Origin: Hypomesus transpacificus | Taxonomy: Eukaryota > Chordata > Actinopteri > Osmeriformes > Osmeridae | Assembly (NCBI RefSeq): GCF_021917145.1 | Contig: NC_061065.1 | Span: 6,671,082 to 6,735,081, forward strand | Direction: 5' to 3' | DNA length: 64,000 nucleotides | In this document: positions 50,693 through 64,000 of the stretch, piece by piece | How positions within the stretch are numbered: position 1 is the stretch's first letter | How the letters are laid out: each line of letters starts with the position of its first letter | Position numbers and translations under genes: made by a program | Notes under the pieces: model-generated | Databases searched by the model: none | Told to the model about the DNA's origin: nothing | Seen by the model: only the letters and a program-made list of their open reading frames with translations

Positions 50693-51423
50693 ACACACAC
50701 ACACACAACTGTGGACTGACTTTAACCGTACACACAAAATACACACACATACGTCATACAGAGATATCACACTAGACTGACCCTACACACGTCACACACA
50801 CTTCCTCCATCTTGTACAGGACTACGTCTCCCAGAGCTTGTAAACTACTGGCTGACCCGAACCACGGTGCTGACCAATCACACACCAGAAGTGAGAAACA
50901 AGCTCCTCCCACCAGATAGAGTCTCCACCTAGCCTGCTGTTTTACTCTGTCTGGTTTCAGGGCTGATCATTGCTATGGTTGGGTACTTTGTTTTTACCAG
51001 TCTTCTTCACTGTGTGTGTGTGTGTGTGTGGTAGCTGTAGTTGAGAGGACCCCCCCTGTGCTATAATCAACACACGCCTGCACACACACGCACCAATCTG
51101 TCAGACACAACTGTTCCCTTCTTGTACACACTCAAAACACTGGTAGTGATTGGTGTGTGCTGTGACTCACACGTGCGTGAGCACACACACACACACACAC
51201 ATACAAACATATACACTTACACATATTTGCTGTACTGTACTTGCGGAAACATCCAGAGCTTGTGGTGCTAGTCAGACTGACGCTCAGACATCCCAGACAG
51301 AGAGACTCCCACAATGTGGTGCTCCAGGGGCTAGTCATGTGCTCCAGGTGCTAGTCATGTGCTCCAGGTGCTAGTCATGTGCTCCAGGTGCTTGTCATGT
51401 CTGGCTGTTCTGTGGTGCTGGGA

Positions 51424-51730
51424 AATGACTGTCAACAGCGTAGGGCCAGACTAAAGCCAGACTAGGGCTAGTCTAGGATTAGACCAGGGCTAGTCTGGGG
51501 CCAGTCTAAAATTAGATTAGGCTAGTCTGGGGCCAGTCTCGGTGCTAGTCAAGGGCCAGACCAAGGCTAGTCTAGGTGCTAGTCAAGGGCCAGACCAAGG
51601 CTAGTCTAGGTGCTAGTCAAGGGCCAGACCAAGGCTAGTCTAGGTGCTAGTCAAGGGCCAGACCAAGGCTAATCTAGGTGCTAGTCAAGGGCCAGACCAA
51701 GGCTAGTCTAGGGCTTGTCTGGGGCCAGAC
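51424..51730. repeat. 34-bp minisatellite in the dnmt3a 3' UTR
   Basis: Five to eight copies of GTGCTAGTCAAGGGCCAGAC plus CAAGGCTAGTCTAG, more degenerate at the 5' end. The palindromic CTAG core recurs in each unit. Confidence 0.85.
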
Positions 51731-52916
51731 AAGAGACAGACTAGAGTCCACTGGGGCTTCACTCCTTCTGTGACCATTCTCAGGCAGCAGAAACACACAC
51801 ACACACACAAACTGTAAACCAGCAGGTTTACAGCAAATAAACCAGTTTATAGACTTTATACAGCCAACGATCAGGTACTTTTTAAAAGTATAACTTTTTT
51901 TACAGTACAGTTACACTATCAGGTTACACATAACGTTGCTAGGAACGCAGCAGCGACAGCAAACCACCACAATGCAGATACCCCGTCTGTCTGGCATCAC
52001 CTGACGACGACATCTCCCGCACTGTGATCACACTGCCCATCTCCTACTTCCCAAGGTGCCACCGGGTGTCACATGCATCCTTATTTACTAATCCGATTGG
52101 TGCTCCCAGAATCCACCAGGTGCTGCATGTCAATCAGTCAGTCAGCCAGTCAGTCAGCCAGTCATTCATCCAGTCGGTGTATAACCCCAGATTCCATGTT
52201 TGCTTAGGGAATGACATTGATAATCTGCTTACTGTGTGTGTGTTTGCTGTTTTAGGTTGATGCGCGGTCTCACTTTATCCCTGGGCTGAGACTGTAGGGA
52301 GAGTAGTGTACAGTTAGTATTGTGAAGTGTCTGTTGTACTGAGGGGAGGGAGGGACTGTGCCAGAGGAGATTTTAGAACAGATAAGCTATGAAGCAGGAT
52401 GTGGGAGGGGTTACGATACTTCTCTGTTGTCTATTGATGTGATTGACAGGCGATAAGTCGAGGAAGCTTTTGTTCTTTTGTTGACAGCTTTAAGGCTGAG
52501 TGCGCTGTCTCATACACACATGCACCGACACACACACACATACCGCACACCCACCGCACACCCACCGCACACGACAGTACAGTACACCCGACGCAACTCA
52601 CAAGCACTGTCAGACTCAAATACATGCAGTACATACACGATACTATCACACTTGCAGACACTCGTCTCATGGGAAAATAATTCATGATTTTTAAAGACAG
52701 GAAGGACTGGTCGTGTTTCAAAAGGTGCTAAAACAATTTTATCTGAAAATATAAAAAGTATATTGTTAGGAAAATAAATCAAGTTTGTCTTTACAATGAC
52801 CGTATTTAAGTTGTCGTAGTAATGAAAAGGCACTATTATTTTACTCTTGTATGAATATGAACTAATTAAAAGGCATTTTAACTTTGTACTTGAAACCATG
52901 TATGAAATGAAACGTG

Positions 52917-52922
52917 AATAAA
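52917..52922 (+). terminator. dnmt3a: Poly(A) signal of dnmt3a
   Basis: Canonical AATAAA at the end of an AT-rich 3' UTR, followed within 25 bases by TGTGTTGT, a suitable GU-rich downstream element. Confidence 0.65.
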
Positions 52923-53739
52923 AAGGACTGATTCATGTGTTGTAGCCTAGAGCCCACTGTTGCCTGTGTCTAAGTGTAGCAGTCATGTGCTGTGGTGATG
53001 CTGCTGAGTGTAGAACAGGCCTAGCTCTGCTCCTGGGAATCACAATACCTTCACTCCAGTCTCTCTTCCTGTCTGTAACTAACGACTCACTGTCTCTCAC
53101 TTCCATCAGTTCGTCCAACCGATGTGTCAGTCATGTACCTGCTGAGCTGACTGTGAGTCGACAGCGCAGAAGGGTCTAGCGGTTTAAGTGAAATGTAGAA
53201 TACCCAGAATCAGGGTTGAGAAGTCCTGTCAGAAGCAAGTGTTCCTGTTGTGTGTGTAGAAAATCTCTGGCACCCTAGCCACCATAATCCAACATTCCTT
53301 TCAGACAGTACTGTGGTCGATTTTATGATGGTGATTTTTGTTCTATCGATCTATCATGTAATCTCAATATCAAAAGGCTACCGTGAGGTGAATCTGTGTG
53401 TGTGTGTGCTTCAGAATGACAGTGTGTGTGAGTGTGTGTTTGTGTAATAGTCATGTGTGTTTGCTTCCAGTCAGAGTACATTAGGTGTTTCCTCTCAGCT
53501 CTGGTGTGTCAGACACTGGCAGGAACAGACGAGCCCCCTCCCTCTCTACTGGCGCTGCCAATGCTTGAATAAATCAACTGTTTTTGTGCTGACATAGTCT
53601 GTCATTCTTCATCCTATATAGATAACGATACAGCTACCCTTATGAAACATGACAAGACACTGTGGCGACTCGCTGTTAGGAATATTTAGGTAACGGATAC
53701 AGACCTCTTGTCAGTGGTTTACACACTGACTGTGTCGAC

Positions 53740-54039
53740 TGGATGTTTTATCGGCTGCCATCGACGGCGCTGGAGTCTGGGTTCTGTTGGAGCTGCGGAT
53801 GGAAGCAAGACACGCCCAGTAAGTACCAAAAGGGATGCACGCTCTACAGATCTCTTTCCCTTATTGGTCTGTTCGTCTGTCGCTTGTGTGGACAGGCGTG
53901 TGAGAGGCTGCTTGTGGCTCGGGCAGCAGAGCTCAAACAGCATCTGCAACTCGCACGGTGCCAGCTGTCTACGGCTCTCGCGGAGAACTGAGGGGAGGCT
54001 CGTTTCAGAAACGGAGGATTTGGGAATCTGTTAAAGAGG
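53740..54039 (+). promoter_or_regulatory. dpysl5: Candidate promoter and non-coding first exon of dpysl5
   Basis: A CpG-richer block of unique sequence about 4.4 kb upstream of the coding start. A good donor, AAAGAGG followed by gtacgtg, lies at 54040. Mammalian DPYSL5 has a non-coding first exon and begins coding in the second, which fits this layout. No TATA box is evident, and the transcription start cannot be placed from sequence. Confidence 0.4.
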
Positions 54040-55779
54040 GTACGTGAACGCACCCCGAGACCTTTTCCGTTCGATCACATTTGCAATTGCTCCGGTATGC
54101 ATTTGCGTCGATGTTATTTTCTGAATTGAGTGGTGTGTGAAGCGGTAACTGTATGGCTTTGGCACCGGCAGGCCCTTAACATAGCTCACGCGACGCGACC
54201 GCCTACACACGAAGATGTCCGTTCCTTGTTAGTAATCGTGCTTAAATAGGTTATTCGTGTCCTTGGCCAGGTCTGTCTGTGGTCTGTCGAAAGCTTTGAA
54301 TAGCCTACACACTGGGGTTAGTCAAGCCAATTAAATGCTTGGCGCGCACGTGGTTGGGAAGTGTAAATTGGTATGTTGCCCGTTATGTAAGCCTATTCCG
54401 TGGTTGTCACGAAGGAAGCGTTAATGAACAATTGGCGTCTAAATCTACTCGTTAACATGAAATTGTACCTGCAGTTGTGAAAGAGAAAACAAAAGTGAGC
54501 GAAGAGAGAGAGAGAAGGAGAGAGATAAAGGAGGGTCGGTGTGTGCGCTGTGTTACAGAAGGATGAGGGGCGATGGCTGGCAGGTTTAGTGCTCTAGCAA
54601 GTGAGAGAGAGAGACACAGAGAGAGAGAAAGAGAGAGAGAGAGAAGAGAGAGGAGGATAAGCAAGATTTTCTCCACTCTGTCAGGGCTAGACCTGAGTTT
54701 GGGGTCACGGTTAGGAACCCCTGATGGGAGGAGAGCGACAGAAGAGAGAGAACAAGTGTTTGACAGATTATAGTGAAGCTCCATCAAATACCAGTGGTGC
54801 CTGGCTTTGTTGTACGAAATCTGTTTAAAGCGACGACCATATTTCATGTGTGTGTGTGTATGTGCCCATGTGTGTGTGTGCTCATGTGTCTCTGTGTTAG
54901 GGCTGTCCTTAATCCTGGGTGATGCCCTAGTTAGTGCTGTCCTTGTTGTGTTTGTTTATCCTCCATGTGTCTGTTTCAATAATGGGTTATTCATGCATGA
55001 TCTTGGAGAAGCACATTGTGTGCCGTGTGTGTGCTAGGCATGTGTGTGTGTGTGCTGGGTGTGTGTGTGCGCGCACGTGTGTGAGTTTGTATTACGGTTA
55101 AACATGATATTCAGAGGGTGGTTTGTATTCTTATTCCCAATGGGTTGTAAATGAGGACAGTATGGTTAGGCAGGGTCTAACTCTGTGTATGACCATGCTG
55201 CCAGCTCATCCCCCCCCCCACACGCGCACACTCACTCAGTCAGCTCCCTTCCGGCGTTGGCTCTGTAGGTCAGAGAGACGGGCAGAAGCCGGCAGCTGTC
55301 TGCTTCTATACATTCATTTACAACATGCATCAACTCACACACTGCACACACACACATGCGTCGCAGCGCACACACTGCCCATATTAACTACTGACTCACT
55401 TGTAAAAGGGTTATTTGCAGTATGCCTCCACCCACACACACACACATGCACACACACATGCACACACACACACACCCACACACACCCAGGCTCTGCAGAG
55501 CGAGCCACGCCTTAACGTGTTTTGGAAACATGTGTGCATACTGCTCCAGTCTGTGTATTGAGTGTACTGTTACAGAGCTTAATCTCAACCTCACTTCTGT
55601 TCCCCATTCAATATTAATTAACACCCTCTGGTACCACACTCTCCATTTCCCCCTCTTCCCCCCCACCCCCCCATCAATCTCCCCTTCACCTCCTCCCTAA
55701 CCCTGCACAACAAAGATTCTATTTGATCGAAGTGAATTAAATCATGAAAACACTGGGTGTGTTCCTGTACTTTGTGTCA

Positions 55780-55813
<34 letters not shown>

Positions 55814-57591
55814 GTGTGTGTGTGTGTGTGGTGTGGCCAGCTGGTCATGGGGTGAGTGAGAAGGGCTGCCTGCTGTGTGTGTCAGTCATGCCCACTGTGA
55901 CACAGCAGAACACACACACACACACAGATGTACAGCTCCTAGACCTGCCTGTTAAAGCTGAATATAACGCAACATTATAGCAGGGTGTAGACCAACACAC
56001 ACTAGATCACAAGATGCATGAGAGTGGGCCTACTGCCGGTGTTAAAATGACCATTCCCAGGTGTCACGTTAACGCTTTGAAATCAGCTGTGTATGATGAC
56101 ACAATTCCTCCCCCCATCACTCTGATTCAGCGCTTTGACCCACATACTCATGACTGTGTGTGTGTGTGTGTGTGTGTGTAAATGTAAGTGTACTGTGTCT
56201 GTGCATGAAAGGGGTCTCTGTGCAGATTGCTTGAGAGCCTTGATGTTAATTTCCTTTGGTTTTCCTTTGCTGCCTCGACACACACCTCTAGGCTGCATTA
56301 CATTCTAACCCCCTTCTCCATCTCTCTCTTTCCCATTTCCTCTGGTGGAGCTCACACACACCCTCCACACACACCCTCCACATACCCTCCACACACACCC
56401 TCCACACACATCCTCTCAGCTGTGTGGGTTTTGAACAGTCTGACTGCAGCAGTGTGGTTCTTTCACAATCTGGATCCAGCCTTCTCTCTCTCTCTCCTCT
56501 GTCTATCACACTCTCATTTAAACTCTGCCTCTTTCTGCTTTCTCTCAATCAAGACTTCATGATCTGTGAGTCTTAGGATTTGTCACATCACCACCCACAA
56601 TGTGTGTTTCTGGATATAAGCTACAGTACATAACAGAAGTTGTGGTAAAAATAAAAAAGGTTTCATTTTCCAGAATCTTCCAGAGAAAACATGATGTTTC
56701 CCTCCACCATTTGAGCCATTGTGTTGCTATGAAGTCTCTTGGTTGCTTTGTGTCATCAAATATACAGCAAACATTAATCCATGCAGAATGCACTCTGGCA
56801 GGCGTGCACACATACAAAGTTCAAAATTGATGTGCACATAGTATCAGTGTGAAGTGTGAGACTAGTCTTTTTGACCCAGCTGAGACCAGCTGACCCCTTT
56901 GTGATGTCACAGTATGGAGGTCAAGTTTGTGTATGTGGACAAAAGCTGCTGTGTGTTCCTGTGCTGTGTGAGGATAGGTAACAGAGGTGAGTCTCAAACA
57001 GGGCAATTGGCTAAAAATCGCTAACTAGCAAGCCCAGCTAATTTTACTGCTCAAATCCTAGCTAGCTACCTTTACTGTGTGAGTTAGATCAACCTTACCT
57101 TCGTAGTTGTTGATATGTTAAAACGTACAGTTTTAACATGTTTCCCACTTGCTTGAAGGGCAGAAACATAGAATCCTTTGTACATTGTTAATTGTCATTT
57201 TGGGAAGATTCCCCCTAACTCCACGTTAAAACGCATTTTGTTTTGTGTGAGAACTAACTGCTATAGCTACCGGAAGATTTTGACCTGGTTTATGTAATAT
57301 ATGTAAGTGATTTCTGCATTTGGTGAATTAGGGTCAAAAAGATTTGCAAGTATAAAACTGAATATAAACGTGGAAAATATATGTGTATCTTCGAAGCCTG
57401 ATTTTAGAGGTGCAGAAAAGATTTATCTTCGAAATCCGATTTTTTCAAAAGCGGAAATTACGTCCATACATTGAACGCCATGTCAACCAATTTCCGTAGC
57501 TAGCGTTAGTTCGCTTATACAAAAGGCCTTTTTTAGTATTAGTGTGTTTTTATGTCAGTATGTGTCAGTGTATACATGGATGCCAGATTTA

Positions 57592-57622
<31 letters not shown>

Positions 57623-57739
57623 GTGAGGTTGCTGAAATGTCTCTCAGTCTTTGCGTTCTCCAAATCCTGTCTCCTGGGAAACCAGCCTATTATACCACTC
57701 ACCCAGCCACAGGGTTTTTAGCTTTATATGTTGCTTGCT

Positions 57740-57826
<87 letters not shown>

Positions 57827-58470
57827 TGCTGTCTCTCTCTTTCTCTGCCCCTTTCTCTCCCTCTCTTTCTCTTCCTCTCTCAACTCCTAAGTCCATCTCA
57901 GAATAATTCTTGATTTTGACACACTTGTGTCTTGGTTGCTTTGTGTCATCAAATATACCACATGCATGACTGTAATCCATGCAGAATGCACAAACGTACA
58001 AGCACTTACACACACACACAGAATGCTTGTAGAAGAGCTTGTGTTTGTTTGGGCTTATTGTTGTAGAGTGGTCCTAAAGCTGTATGACTAAACTCCGACG
58101 GGCCACAACAACAGAAGCTATCGCTGCTCCCTCCTGTCTGAGAGAGAGGAAGCCTCTGTAGCCCGTTGAGACGCAGCCCTTTGCGTTTTCACATCTCTGC
58201 CCTTGTCTGCTCAAAGCCTCGAACATGAGAGATCTGTAAATTATACATCCTCAATGAACTCTATTGTGTAATGAATATTTTATAGAGCTGACACGCTAAA
58301 AGCTATTACAACGTTTTAGGCCTCCCTGAAAGGAGAGACATATTTTTGTTTTTAGTTCACAGTCAGTGTAGCAAGCTAGCAGTAAGTGCAGTAGGACTAT
58401 TAGCATGGTTGACCTATAGATGTGAATGTCCAGGTTTCTAAAATGACTGTTTTCTCCTCCTGTCTTCCAG
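54040..58470 (+). other. dpysl5: Probable first intron of dpysl5
   Basis: 4.4 kb with no coding exon recognised. It contains GA (54598-54650), CA (55430-55490) and TG (55780-55830) tracts, a CACACACCCTC array (56355-56410), a CT tract (57745-57822) and a pair of direct repeats about 1.19 kb apart (56737-56793 and 57930-57991). It ends in a pyrimidine-rich acceptor at 58461-58470. Confidence 0.45.
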
Positions 58471-58474
58471 GACT

Positions 58475-64000
<5,526 letters not shown>

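Larger units (their letters stand above)
50693..52940 (+). other. dnmt3a: Likely dnmt3a 3' UTR
   Basis: From the stop codon to a canonical AATAAA at 52917-52922. No other gene is seen. It holds CA runs directly after the stop codon, a 20-bp array GCTCCAGGTGCTAGTCATGT (about 51320-51400), a 34-bp array (51424-51730) and the CAGTCAGTCAGC tract near 52135. The last 200 bases before the signal are AT-rich. Another AATAAA at 53568-53573 could serve as a distal signal. Confidence 0.65.

Overview
The window is nuclear DNA of a ray-finned (teleost) fish. Three vertebrate genes, all on the plus strand, have GT-AG introns and protein sequences close to known vertebrate families. Introns and spacers are loaded with CA/TG, CT/GA and minisatellite arrays, tRNA-derived SINE fragments of the kind common in teleosts, and hAT-like and LTR-like remnants. 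A 500-base run of N (34755-35254) shows that this is a scaffolded assembly.

Layout. 1-2.9 kb: upstream DNA without a gene. 3182-9439: a complete ten-exon SLC22-family organic-ion transporter (545 aa, SLC22A13/SLC22A7-like), with poly(A) signals at 10.92-10.95 kb. 11-38 kb: about 27 kb with no supported coding exon. It holds many arrays, the assembly gap, and probably the promoter and 5' exons of the next gene. 38051-50692: twenty coding exons of a DNMT3A-type de novo DNA methyltransferase (786 codons plus stop; the start of the protein is not identified). The order is basic N-terminal region, PWWP, ADD zinc fingers and a complete catalytic domain. A 3' UTR runs to a poly(A) signal at 52917. 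53.7-64.0 kb: DPYSL5 (CRMP5), with a probable non-coding first exon ending near 54039 and eleven coding exons from 58475 until the window ends inside the gene (439 of about 564 residues). All exon joins were checked for reading phase and keep frame.

The genes do not form one pathway: a membrane transporter, an epigenetic writer and a neuronal cytoskeletal adaptor. DNMT3A and DPYSL5 also lie in the same cytogenetic band in human (2p23), so their proximity is probably conserved synteny.

The most unusual feature is in dnmt3a. Two separate minisatellites have copied an exon end together with its 5' splice site. After the exon ending at 44579, the last 19 exon bases plus the GT donor recur, giving eight tandem donors. 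After the exon ending at 47554 there are four tandem donors, and every extra one keeps the reading frame (+14, +27, +40 residues) exactly at the junction between the ADD and catalytic domains. Several introns also begin with CA-rich and end with TG-rich repeats that could pair in the RNA, and several acceptors have a TG tract where a polypyrimidine tract is expected.
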